From assembly GCF_011602085.1 (NCBI RefSeq), contig NZ_JAAONY010000002.1, positions 434,001 to 498,000 on the forward strand: a stretch of 64,000 nt of DNA. The letters run 5' to 3'. Positions 44,401 through 55,800 of this stretch are shown here, piece after piece. Positions within the stretch are counted from its first letter, which is position 1. Every line of letters starts with the position of its first letter. The position numbers were made by a program, and so were the translations under genes. A model generated the notes under the pieces. The model was not told the DNA's origin. It did no database searches and was given only the letters and a program-made list of their open reading frames with translations. The DNA is from Pseudoteredinibacter isoporae (GTDB lineage Bacteria; Pseudomonadota; Gammaproteobacteria; Pseudomonadales; Cellvibrionaceae).

Positions 44401-46830
44401 TGCCCCACTGGAATTACAGTAGTAACCTGTACAATTTCCACCATTTGCACTGACCGTACCAGTGCCCGACAGGCTGGTCGTATGTAAGCGAACGGTACCT
44501 CCGGCACCAGCACCGGATGAAGATGCGTCTTTGCCATTGGCATGAATCGTACCGTTAACAACGATTGCTGGTGCGTGAATGATAAGTACCCCGCCACCGG
44601 AGCCCTGTTGATTATATTCTTGATGGCCTTGATCCGGGCCAGACATACCCGGCCAAACTGGCAAAGAAATGGAATCAAAGGCCTCTGCATTGACTTCGAG
44701 GGCTGCACCACCATGTGAGCTTCGGAAATCCGTGAACCCTGGAATTGTTCGGGTGTACAGTGAGTCGACACTCAATATGCCACCCGCCTGAACGTCCAGC
44801 TGTTCGCGTATTGTTAATTCACCCAGATTTTCATTTGCCGAACCGCTGCCATCATCAAGTTGACGGTATTGAGTAATAACCTCTCCACCATTACCAATCG
44901 TCAGGCGATTTAATTGAATATCAGGGTTGGCATACCTCACCGAGGTATTTAAAACGGTAATATTACTGTAACTGTGCGCGAGAGTAAGTTCTTCGATACC
45001 ACTGCTGGCATCAATAGTGATACTGTTTTCACCCCAATCACCAACCTCAATTTGAGCAAACTCGGTGCTCGCCTTACCGCCTTGGTCGGTAACAGTAGCA
45101 GAAAAACTGATGGAATCACCGATAAGTGCGTTTTGGGGAATATCAATTTGCACGAGGCCGTCATACTCCCGGTCTCCATTCAAATTAACCGTTTGTACAT
45201 CAGCACTGCCAATTTGATACTCCAGATTCGCCAATGGAGCCTGATGTCGTACCTTAATCTCGACGTTGGTTTTTCCACCGGCAGGAATACGAAAACCCGG
45301 GGGTGTCAGCGTTAGACTCGGTGGAAAATCCGATGCTTTGATCTCTGCATTTACAGAACTGGAAACAACGCTGTTTCCCAGCCCATCAAACACCAAAAAA
45401 CGAAATTGAAAATTACCAGGATTTAGACCTACCTTCGCTTCCACAGGAACCCGCAGACTCAACTCGCTGGTTCTGGATGACGTCCAACCATAGTCGTCAA
45501 GATTCAAACTGCCAACTTCCGCAACAATTTCATTGCTGTAGTTTGACAGAGACAGATCCAAGCTTGATGGATCTGCATTTTCAGAAAGCAGAACCGCTTT
45601 AATATGTTGCACATTGAAACCCGGGTCCTGAACCACTAGTGCTCGCTGCTGAATTTCACCGATCTGCAAACTCAGTGCCTGACTACTGGCACTGCTGATA
45701 CTCGGAGCAACATCTGGAAGCACATCGATTCGATAGGGTTTCTCGAAGTTCATACCGCAGTTATTTTCAGCTCTCAGGGTGATGTCCACCTGAGTTTGGC
45801 CGCTTATTGCTCCCCCAAGAAAATTCAGGTGCTCAGGATTTTCAAGATCCAAAAAATAGATAACTTCATCTTCTGTTCTTAAATCCAAGGACTGGCCATT
45901 GTGTTGCATACTTACTCTGCTTATACCACCGGGAGAAGTTGCTTTGTATTGAAACGGAGGAACAACACCTTTAGATGGTGTTGCACTTTGCAATGGAACT
46001 ATTGTCATATCACCTTGATCGAATGCAAGCTGCATTGAAAAATCAAGACTTCCAGAACAAAAAGACCACTCACTAGTACAACTTGACTGCAAGTTTGAAC
46101 CATTGATTCTTACATAGGAAAATACAGAAAATGCAACTATATAATTCCCTGCATCAAGGTCTATGCCAGCCGGATATGAGTTAATGTTCTGGCTTGACAC
46201 TAGGTCACTCTGATCGAGATTGCCATCATCCCGATAAACATGCATGTTGTAACCACCAGCATCATCACTTCCATCGAGATTCCCGCTTTCAACACTTAAG
46301 CGACCCGAAGCGTTCAACGTTACCTTCACTCCAGGTAACTGATAATTGAATGAGCCTCCCATTAGGGAATCTGGCTCCAAGCTGGTTTTCCCCTGTAAGG
46401 AATAACCACTTCCCTGAAAAGATGAGTTGAAAACATTTCTCAGTTCCGAAGGACTTGATATCGCTTCAATTGTGGGAGGCAAACACGCAGCCTCTTCCTC
46501 AACAGTCAGAGCAATGGTTTTAATATCTCGACTTAATTCGGTTCCGCCAGCCTTTTTCTCAACAACACGAATAACCAGACTGCGGTTCCCGACATCTTCA
46601 CTCTTCAATTTATAAAAGTGACGATCGACTTTATATACCTGAGAAAAGTCATTCAAAGTTTCGGCTTTATAGCTTTCACGTTCACTGACCATTTCTTCTG
46701 GCTGCTGCTCTCCTCCACCAGGAGGAATCACAATCTGTGCCTGAACTAAGCCTGCAAATAAAAGCAGACTTAGCGAGAGACACCGCAGGGCTTTAAAGTC
46801 GAGTCGATTTAATTCCATTTCAACTTCCAT
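41449..46830 (-). CDS. Giant exported beta-helix / adhesin-like protein
   Basis: 1,793 aa with a signal peptide ending LVQAQ (about 31). Residues about 130-600 look like Ig-like beta-sandwiches. Two blocks, GGGVLIIHAPAI...GAGGTVRLHT (about 740-820) and GGSISLEAPTV...GSGGSIKIQADQL (about 1560-1650), have the Gly/Asn-rich short-strand pattern of right-handed beta-helices. The long middle (about 1000-1500) repeats short units such as LSVxG, VxVGNNLSV, LTGNTTVNVG. No barrel or anchor is seen at the C-terminus (...SGSGSVLQ). Its ATG shares one base with the upstream stop (TAATG), so translation is coupled to the 5.7-kb-residue protein. An alternative start five codons in has a GGAAG ribosome-binding site. 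Confidence 0.8.
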   Translation of the reverse strand: MEVEMELNRLDFKALRCLSLSLLLFAGLVQAQIVIPPGGGEQQPEEMVSERESYKAETLNDFSQVYKVDRHFYKLKSEDVGNRSLVIRVVEKKAGGTELSRDIKTIALTVEEEAACLPPTIEAISSPSELRNVFNSSFQGSGYSLQGKTSLEPDSLMGGSFNYQLPGVKVTLNASGRLSVESGNLDGSDDAGGYNMHVYRDDGNLDQSDLVSSQNINSYPAGIDLDAGNYIVAFSVFSYVRINGSNLQSSCTSEWSFCSGSLDFSMQLAFDQGDMTIVPLQSATPSKGVVPPFQYKATSPGGISRVSMQHNGQSLDLRTEDEVIYFLDLENPEHLNFLGGAISGQTQVDITLRAENNCGMNFEKPYRIDVLPDVAPSISSASSQALSLQIGEIQQRALVVQDPGFNVQHIKAVLLSENADPSSLDLSLSNYSNEIVAEVGSLNLDDYGWTSSRTSELSLRVPVEAKVGLNPGNFQFRFLVFDGLGNSVVSSSVNAEIKASDFPPSLTLTPPGFRIPAGGKTNVEIKVRHQAPLANLEYQIGSADVQTVNLNGDREYDGLVQIDIPQNALIGDSISFSATVTDQGGKASTEFAQIEVGDWGENSITIDASSGIEELTLAHSYSNITVLNTSVRYANPDIQLNRLTIGNGGEVITQYRQLDDGSGSANENLGELTIREQLDVQAGGILSVDSLYTRTIPGFTDFRSSHGGAALEVNAEAFDSISLPVWPGMSGPDQGHQEYNQQGSGGGVLIIHAPAIVVNGTIHANGKDASSSGAGAGGTVRLHTTSLSGTGTVSANGGNCTGYYCNSSGAGGRIAIYFDSFSGGDILDSLTLQAREGTKIHPRKSSGPGTVYVKAQSDAAPSLLISSNTANNTAQNDIPSTVIYGLLPHTISQIEDIGSGQQKITISDNFNTELKWSQTYPSTLARQSLIGQPFILDSSQSDGSIYTVIANTDNSLTIDSSDDLSSYVGKELVGILRLKELRVENKASISTGRLLYADSYDLTNNNSIDDVPRIETGADTVLGHLDTAQKNTFLGNVIADSVTIGDEGLNVRGNLTVNGDFSGNGSVEIIGDLNADNFLYQVQYSSFKFKVGGDTVIGSGLSLDLGTYDFNGDLSVDSIALTGNTTVNVGNNLSVTQGVTQKDSSKLIVEKATQIGADLDLDNSSSTTFGTGNSTITGNALLEDSSFIRDSSDFGIRTISAASFSFLESSGIAVVAAVNTSGNFTSNSSGYIDIKDALSAQTVNIENVGNVTIARDATLSATDVLLTNVNRLYLGTVSAGGRFEINTSSTDNSNWSIGGIDGNPQTQISARRTIEIEGAANVSSLDCSAVTELKLSGAFVSSGGISLDDCKMVSSEAVSAGAQVSLKAATLQADSLTLSGTEGVISQNESELRVKNTANLNGPLVASSGSSFKARNLSATVFQLDGSTQQIVVNVESLQSTAAMTLLDTVIQPFQSSDSSFFGFGYSPISVQISSGGTLLLNENSRIDMTNVRADNYARDDLGLSYPACLANETVYSHAGVAAGLTECFYGHYDRADTAGFGSDTGGSISLEAPTVNIQGNVLAYGANRYGSGGSIKIQADQLLGSGTIDVRGFCDSCGSANSADGGGRALIAVDDVSGFTGSVFAQGAQDSSQIGGAGTILYANRDLSNRKLIADNGGNTAAQYSTPVHTVGELVISNLTGSAGIWDVEVAGTPWTTDNELAGRLVNLDVNDGAAPNYTIHSHTDNTLKIHTDDDLSVYDGKTLIGVHVFEIIEVKNGAYLDFGADRVIVNNIGASTIDLDRIRSGSGSVLQ

Positions 46831-49800
46831 TAAGAGTTACATTCTGGATAGGGTTCACAGGGGTTCGCCGTATTACCCTTGCGCGGCGCTTCCAGCAATT
46901 CGCCATCAAGCAAATATTCCACTCGAATATCATTTAATCCAGGATCTTCAATATTGACCGGAACCTGAATGGGTTCGCCCACCTTCAATTGCAAGGTATC
47001 AGGCACCGCTGGATCAACTACAATGGTTGCATCCGGATCGCTGCTGACAGGCACAGTAAGAATTTCTGTTTTCTGTTCACCATCCAGTGCGCCTGTGTAC
47101 TGAATTTCCAGTTCACCATTGCTTTGGGTCGGCACACCATTCGGAGAGGTAAGTTCCAGGCTGTATATCGTAGTTCCCTGACTTTCAGGCTGAAGATCCA
47201 AAATGTTTGAGTTCAGATTGATTTCCGTAATCAAGTTTCCTGACTGAGGCGGCGTGTTTTGAGGCGGATAAGGCTTATTCGCCAAAACATCTTCAATCGG
47301 TGGAGTTGGATAACCAACAATCACAGCCATAATATAATTACCAGGCTTCGGATTCTGAACATTTTTGATTTCATCATCCACACTTAGATTTCCATCATCC
47401 ACGAAGTAAATACGCTCACTGCTCAGAGTATCGGAACATGTTGAGTCTATGCAGATTCTTGTATACATCTCAAAGTCATAGCTGTTACCTGTGTACTTGA
47501 ATCGTACAAACAGAGGCAAAAACCCACCGCTGGATGGATCGTAGACAATATCGAGACGCTGCTTGTCTTCTACCAACTTCGGTGCACGGTAAACCCAGGT
47601 TGGAAGCAAGCTATTCACTTTAAAGCTCATTGCCTCGCCATCCAATGTTACGGAGGTTAACTCACCAACCGCCTGCGTATCCTGATACTCCAGCCACAAC
47701 TTAGCGTGGTTACTGCCAGCATATAGACGCTGTGCCGGCAACATCGGACGCAAACGCCAGGCTCCCTGAGGGCCGACACCAGGATTGATCTTCACTGGAA
47801 TATTTGCACTCGCTGAACCCAGAGTAATATCGATACTGGTTTCACCGTCTTTGCGCAATGCAAATTGACCATTGCCCAGAGATTCAATAATGCTGCTGTC
47901 GTTTGAAGTGTATTGAGTGCCGAAGCGGTTTTCGCTGACGTTCAGTTCATATTGACGTCCAGCCGCTTCGGCCGTCGCCGTCACTTCAAGACTCATCTCA
48001 TTGGCGGCGTCCAGGTCGATCAAAATATCGGATGGATTAACCACTATCGCGGTAACTGCGCTACTGATATCACCCGATGCAGGATCGGTAGGCGAGCTGC
48101 CCGTCGCGACTTCAAGACCATCCGGGATGTCGTCATTGTCATGATCCGGATTCAATGGGTCGGTACCATGAGTATTCACTTCAGCACCATCGTTTAATCC
48201 GTCATCGTCGGAATCCGGATTAAATGGCTCAGTGCCTCGGCTCAGTTCATCGCTGTTACTCAAACCATCGTTATCGCTATCCTCGGCACCATCATCAGTA
48301 CCATCGCCATTGGAATCCGAAGAAATTGGATCCAACTGCAGCAGAACTTCAAGTGCGTTGTTTAGGCCGTCATTGTCGAAATCACCCTCACGCTGGAGAA
48401 TGCGAATCGAGCGGGTATTGGCAACATCCATTGAGGTCTCTGCCCCTACGATCTCAAGCTCGATATCAAAACTGTCTCCATCATTTGCGGCGGTACCCGT
48501 AGTGGTAGGAACCGTAAACTGCAACTCTGGATAGCTCACAAAGAAGCTTTCACCCGCCACTCTGAGTTCCATACCTTCAAAGCCATTTGGATTAAAGTTT
48601 GCTGCCGCCGTAACCACCAGATTCTGGCTGCTGCCTTCGAGCATATACGGATCAGGCTGTGCAGGAATTGACATCACAGGAGCACACAGGTTAGCGGCAC
48701 GTTCCAGTACCGGCGTATCATCCGCTACCGATACCAAACTTGAACCTACCGTCGTGAACTGGTAGCAACGCCCCAGCTCCATGGCATCAGCGAATGTGAA
48801 GCTGACAGTACTATCGGACAGCTCTGCCAAGCCTGATACTTCCTGATCACCCAGAAGCAAACGAACCATATGGGCAGAGCTTTGCTGCTTCACCGGTTCG
48901 CTAAAGGTGAATTCAATCAACGCCGGGTCATCATTACGAGTTTGGACAAAGCGACGCTGATTGATCGCAGCTGGACGACGAGCAAAGACCAGCGAATGGC
49001 TCGCACTATTATCGACACCCGAGAGCTGCGGCGTCACAGAAGACAAATTCAACTCGATGGTTTCGACTTCGTTATTATGCACAGCAAACTCTACGTAACC
49101 CGCAGAAATTTGTAATGTCGCGCTGTCAGCCTGACCATCAATCTGAGCTTCGCCATTTTCACTAATGTTCACCGTCAGGTTGGCATCCTGAGTTTGGCCA
49201 GCGTTGTCGACCGTCTTAACGCGGTTACCATATTCATCGACCAGGGCCAAAGACACCGTGGCAGTTTCACCGGTTTCCAGAACATCTTCACGCCCAAACG
49301 GGTGATTGCTCATGGCTATGGTTTCCATCGCGAAGCCCTGCGGGCTGCCATAGCTTACCGTTAATGGAATCGCGTCAACACTTACAGGGTCGGTAGCACT
49401 CTCACCGTCATTGTCATAAACAATCGGCAATTCCTGACCATCCACCAGAACCGTAAGTTCATAATCACCGCCTTTGACGCTTGCTGATAAGTCCACACTC
49501 AGCTCACCTTCGTTCAGGGTTACTGTCGCTTTCTCTCCTTCCGGTTGCAGCGGCTCGATCACAACGCCTTCTGCAAAACCAAAGTGGAACAGCGGTTCAG
49601 TAATGGTGAGGGATACTGTCGACGTTGAGTTCTGAGTAACAACATTGCCGTCCTTATCCAGCACGTGAGCGACAATTGTGGTTGTTTCGCCCGGTTTCAC
49701 TGCTTCGATATAGTCAACAGACACACTGCTCTGATCGCCCGACACCAATTGCAAATCATGCACGGCCTGCAAACCGGCTACAGAACTGGCAACGACTTTA

Positions 49801-52800
49801 TAAGCTGCTGCTTCGCTTGGACTGGTCCAAGCGAAGTTAACGATTCCGTTTTCATCACTCGGTAGACCGTTCGCGATATCCTGGATATACGACCCATTTG
49901 CGGTACGCAGAACCAAATCCACTTCGGCACCTGAAATTGCAATACCGGAACCATCCAGAACCAACAGCTTAAAGGTAAGCTCCGAACCGACAGTAGCAAC
50001 ACCGGGGTTCACGTCAACCTCATCGACAAATCGTAACTGATCAGGCAAGGCGTTAAGCGGGAAACTCTGCACCTCAGTGAGGGATTCCTGGCCCAGTTCG
50101 TCGATCAGCTTGATTCGGAAGCGGTAAATATCATCCGCACTGGAACCCGGATCAGCAGTGACCTCGAAGTATTTAGACTCTTCAGCGGTGTATGCTTTGT
50201 GAACCTTAATTGGCGCACCGTCCTGATCTTCCTGGATCAACTCCAGATTCAAGTACTCCAGTCGATTTTCGCCATTGGCCTCACGAAGATTACTCACGCG
50301 GATAACGTTTCGGAAACCATAGTAACCACTGGTGGGCTTAACAATGCTCAGCTTGTCAGCTTCAGGGGCTTTATTCTCTTTAATCGTTACAGAATTATTT
50401 TGAGTCTGAACCTGACCACTGCTATCAATGACTCTGACTACCAAAGGCTCATCTATTTGGCCGCTCACACGTCCAGAACGATTGTCTTTCAGTTGATGAC
50501 GATAGAAACCGGCATAGTCCTTGCCAAGATTCATCTCAATACGCTCGCCCTGCCAATTCAATTCGATGGCTGCAACACTAATATCGTCGCTGGCCTGAAC
50601 TTCTACCCTGAACTCTTCGCGTTCGTAGATATCATCACCCACTCGAACTTCATTGATGCTAGGCAACAAATCATTCAACACCGTCAGGTTGAGAGTACTG
50701 TTGGACTTGTTGTCACTGAAATCAAGCGCTTCGATTTCAAAATTCAATTGAGTGCCCAATTCTGGCGCGGTTTCGGTATAACTGATGTCATCACCACCAC
50801 GAGCAACAGCAACAATCAAACCGTTGCGCTTCAGGAATGCCGTATCCACTCCACTTCCCGTATCGGAAGACTTCGCCAAAATGGTAAAGGGTCGGCCGGC
50901 CACCGGATTGCCATTTTTAATCAAGCCCTCAATTTGCAATTCAACTTCCGGAGCGAACGGGTCAACAAGACGCGTTACGGCCTGAGCCGGAGTCTCAGTG
51001 AAGTTACCGTAGATATCGATAGCACGCGCCTTGATAAACTTATTGGCGTCCAACTCATAGAATTTCTGCACCGAATAAACCGGGCCAGTACGTTTGGCAA
51101 TCAGTGAAAATGGACCTGATGCACTGTCGGCTTCGTAGAATTCCACTTGCTGGATTGGCTGACTGCTGTTCAGCACGTACGCTTCAATCTGAACTGGATT
51201 TGGCAGATACAAATTGCGATGCGGTTTGGTCAAATCCATACCGATACGGAAATTATTGCTCGGCTGATTCTCACCCTGCAATACCAGGGAGCGAGCCACG
51301 GATTCACGATGCAGGCCATAAACACTTTCAATTTTGGCACTGACATCAAAGGTCTGACCATTACGTAAATCCGCCGGCAACATAACGCGTGTGGCAAACG
51401 GTTCGGCCGCCTGGCGACTGAGCAAGCGACCATCTACGTAGTAGTCAACCGCACGAACACCGCTGGTATCGGCCAGACTCAGTTCGATTTCATCACCCTG
51501 CTGCAAAACTTTCATACTGGCAGGGTTAGCCAAACTTGGATCTGCGGCCAGCAATGACGTCGCTATACGGTAAATTTCCAAGCCGTTTTCACCCAATGCC
51601 AACAGCAGGCGATCACCATCAACAGCAATATCCTGAACCGTGACGTCGAGTTCCAGCACCAACTCGGGTTGAGTCCAGTTGTAAGCATCGCTGCGGTACA
51701 GTTTCTTACCGACAGCAAACCAAACCATCCCCTGACGATACGCCAGCGCTGATACAGAACCTTCGAGGTCGAACGATTCGTCCAGCAAGCTGGAAATGGT
51801 GTAGCGGTGGATACGATGTCCAGCACCGTAGAACAAGTGATCTCCACTCGCTGCCAGTTGACTGACCGCTTCGCCCGCATTGAACAGGGCCTGGATATTT
51901 TCACGTCCACTTTCGATCGGAAGCTCAGTGGCGACCTGATAAACCACACCCTGGCCATCTGCGGTGTAAACCAACTTGTCTGCCACCGCTAGAGCACTGA
52001 TCGGCTCACTGGCGCCAACTTCGAGAGAACCCTGACCGCTCTGATCCAGATCAACCATGTAGAGTTGATTACCTACGCTGGCGGCCAATCGGGTATTGCT
52101 CAACGCAAAGTCTTCGAACTGGGCACCTTGCAGTAGAGCTTCGGTTTTCTGATCAAGAAGTTTGCGCAGATCCAGAATACGCTGGACGCCACGTTGCAAG
52201 ACAAAGGCCCTGCCCGCTTCCGCGTCAACAATTTGGGCGCTCTCCTGATAAGGCGCAGGTACAACTTGAATATCCCACTGTCCGTTTTCGTCCAGATGCT
52301 GGGAAATACTGCCGTAGTAATCGGCAGCGGCCAAATAGTAGCCCCGATCAATAGCAACACTACTGACATTACCCTTAGGCCTGTCATCTTCATACAGTTT
52401 CAGTAGACCGCTAGCCGCTGATGCCAATGACAATTTCTGCTGACTGCTACCACCCAGGAACAGTTCACCTCCATACAGGAAAGCAGAGTCAGCTTGTGTG
52501 GCAGTCGGTATAACAAAGCTACCACGCACCTCAGGCAGGAACGGATTGCGGAAGTCAATCAATTGAGCTCTTCCCGTATTTCCGTCTAATGCCAGAAGTT
52601 CATTTTGTAGTGGAATCAACTGTTGAGCCGAATGATTCAAGCTCAAACGATACTCATCGAACGACTCATCATAAGCACGCCAGTTTCCTGACTCGTCAAC
52701 CAGATACACGAAGCCATCCATCGCAGCCATAGCTTTGAAACTACCATTGCTGCTGGCCGCTACTGTGTAATTGCGATTCAAACGGTACAGTCCTGCACTG

Positions 52801-55800
52801 CTCAGAACCAGGAAGTGCTCGCCCTGAACCTGAACAGCTAAAACCTGTCCTTGAATACTCGCAACATTGGTTTTGGACAGTTCCTTACCAAAGACTTGAT
52901 AGGCCACCAAGCGTCCATCCACATTGAGAAGGAGTCGGTCATGGGCCAGGCTACTCATGCTTTCAACGTTACCGCTCAAACTGTAACTGGCTTCTTCACT
53001 GTACGATTGAGTCACATCAGCACGACCATAAAGCTTCAGGCCTTCCCCGGAAATGGCCAATAGCAGCTTCTCGCCAAGATAGGTAGCCGCAGTGACTGTA
53101 CCACCCAATTGCAGAAGCGTATCACCAGCCAAATTCCGGACGGTTCTTCCCTGTACAAGCAATAATTCATCCGCAGCCGTCAGAGCAAAATCATAAGCCG
53201 GTGCCGAACCACTGTTGGCCGTCAAGCCGTCATAAACCGCAATACGGTACTGACGCGAACGTTCATTGCCCAGTTGATCACGAACGCGAGCTTTTATCTG
53301 CAACTGGTTCACGTCTGATGCGACATTAACACTGAAGTCAATTTCGCGCTCACCACTGGCCAGTACACTGCCATTGATATCGGTAATTTCAATGGTTGCA
53401 CGCAAGTCACTCGCTAAATTATTTTGATGCGAGAGACGCAGTCGTGAGCCACGCATCACCGCGCTGCTTACGCCTTGTAACTGTGCGTCCGGCAGTTGTA
53501 ACTGCGGAGAAATTCGAATGTTACGTGCAAGCTCTGAGTAACGATAGCTGTCGCCATAGTATGCGCGAACCACCAAATTGAAATTCTGCTGGCTCGACAA
53601 GAGCGGTAGACGCAACTCAAATCGACCATTGCTCTCAGGCAAGTAGAGGCGTGCAACTTCCTCGCCTTCGAAGCTGGATAGCGTCGCAACCGCAAAACGG
53701 AACTCACTGTTGTTATCCGTCAACTGATAGCTAACAGACATTAACTCACCCTCGGCAAAGCGCTGGTTATTCTGAGGCGCTGCCAAGGTCACACTGTCCA
53801 GTGAGGCATCGTTATCAATCAGGTTGTGGCTGTTTTCCAGCTGCACACTGCCATTGGCGTAGTAGCGCAAGTCTACAGTATCGCCACTCTCAGGTAGACG
53901 AACCCAACGCATCACCGCTTGCTCGCCCACGGCAAGTTTGCGCTCTCCCGAAACTTCTATTGAGGTCTCGTCGACTCTCGCAGTATCCGCAAAATACGCA
54001 CGCAGTGGGATCTCTGCACCACGACTCAAATCCTGAGCAGCGACTGGAATAACGCTGTCAATAGTGCCTAACGGAGTATGACTGATCGTCAAATCCACTC
54101 GCTCTTCAGCACCAGAGCGATCACGATACAACAGCTGCAGATTACCAGCAGCAAGCTGGCTGCGCGCAATACGCAACATAGGCTTACCATCTTTCGAGCC
54201 TCTTGCGGCCGGGCGATAATTACCCGAGGTATCCACAATATATGATTCAGCACCGCCCAGGGTTTCAGCGTTATGCTCCAGAATGATATCTACGGATTGA
54301 ACATTCGCTTCTACTACCGGAGACAGCACAGGGGCAGTAGCTGTCGCATTCAATGAACGGCTATACAGCTTATCGCGGTCATTCTCACGGTAGAGTTCAT
54401 AGAGCTTGTTTCCGGCAAACCACTGCTTAACAAAACCCTCTGTGCGAATCGCCAATAGCTCTTCGCCACGCAAGCCATACCAGGCTTTACTCGACAAATC
54501 GCTATCAATTTGCAGCCAGATCAGCTCACCATCGGTTACGTGATCGCGAACCTCTCCTGCCAGTTCAATAGTATGCAGGTGCTGAACCGTTTGGCCTCGA
54601 CTGTACGCGGCTATTTGCTTGTCATTCCACAAATACAACTTGTCATGCTGAGACGCCAGTTCTGTGTATCCCGCGGCAACAATACTGCTGCTCAATTCGA
54701 GCTGAGGAACAGCAGCCTGATAGTTAATTCGAAGCTCTTCAACACCTTCACTGCTGAGCAATAGCAATCCATTGATGGAAGCCTCAGCACTGCGAATTTC
54801 TCCACCAGCCTGGATGCCTGCCAACCAACTGATCCCCTCTTCGGTGAACACCGCGGCACTCACGTACTGACCAAACTGCAGATAAGCAATGTTGGAAGCT
54901 GTCGCCAGCAAGTCGCCATAGAGGCGCAGGCTCTGTACCGGCGCGAAGCCATTTGTCGTGTGAGCGAAGTAATCAATACGTTGACCGGATTGATCTTCCA
55001 ACAATAAGAAGAGACCCAAGCCCGTCATTTCGCTTCGTAACAAACGCCCACTACCGCTCAGTACTTCACTACCCGACAGATCATTAACAGCGAAACGCTC
55101 TTCAACGGCCTTATCGAGGGCAAGCAGAATGCGGTCAGAGCCTGCACCTGGGAGGTGGTGCAAAGCCACAACGCGTTGATCTCCCGCTGGCGCCGTATAG
55201 GCGAGCTGTTTATTTGTGCTCAAATATGGAATCTTCGCCAGCGTTTTTTCTGCGATTTTGCTGTTGCCGGAACGGTCCCGCAGCTCTGCTCGCAGCAAGA
55301 CTTCTGCTCCCGCATCACGGCTGCGATACACCTGCAGGCCATCGCTGAACGGCAGCTCCTGAGTTTGTCCCTGATCTTTTGGATCGATGATCGTCAAGCG
55401 AGACGAGCTATCGAAATCTTCCATGGTGTCTGGTGCTTTGGCCTGCAACCACAATTCGCTACCCGCCAATACATTGTTTTCGGGCAGAACCGTGATTTCT
55501 GGATCCAGGTCCAGACCATCATCTTTAACCAGATTGATAAACCGGCGATCCTGAGCACCATCTGCTTCCAAGGTCGCAAACAATACGGCGCTCTCACCAA
55601 TCGTCGGCATCGTGACATTGAAGCTGAAGCGATCAGACGACTGAGCGGTTCGATCCAATGTGATCGGAGTTGGATTACGGGCGTCGTTCTCATCACCACC
55701 AATAAAGAGGTTTAAAGTACCCTGATCTTTACCCAGCAAGACTTCAAATTCTACAAGCTCGCCTTCATAGAATTCAGCGCCATCTTTAGGCTTGAGGATG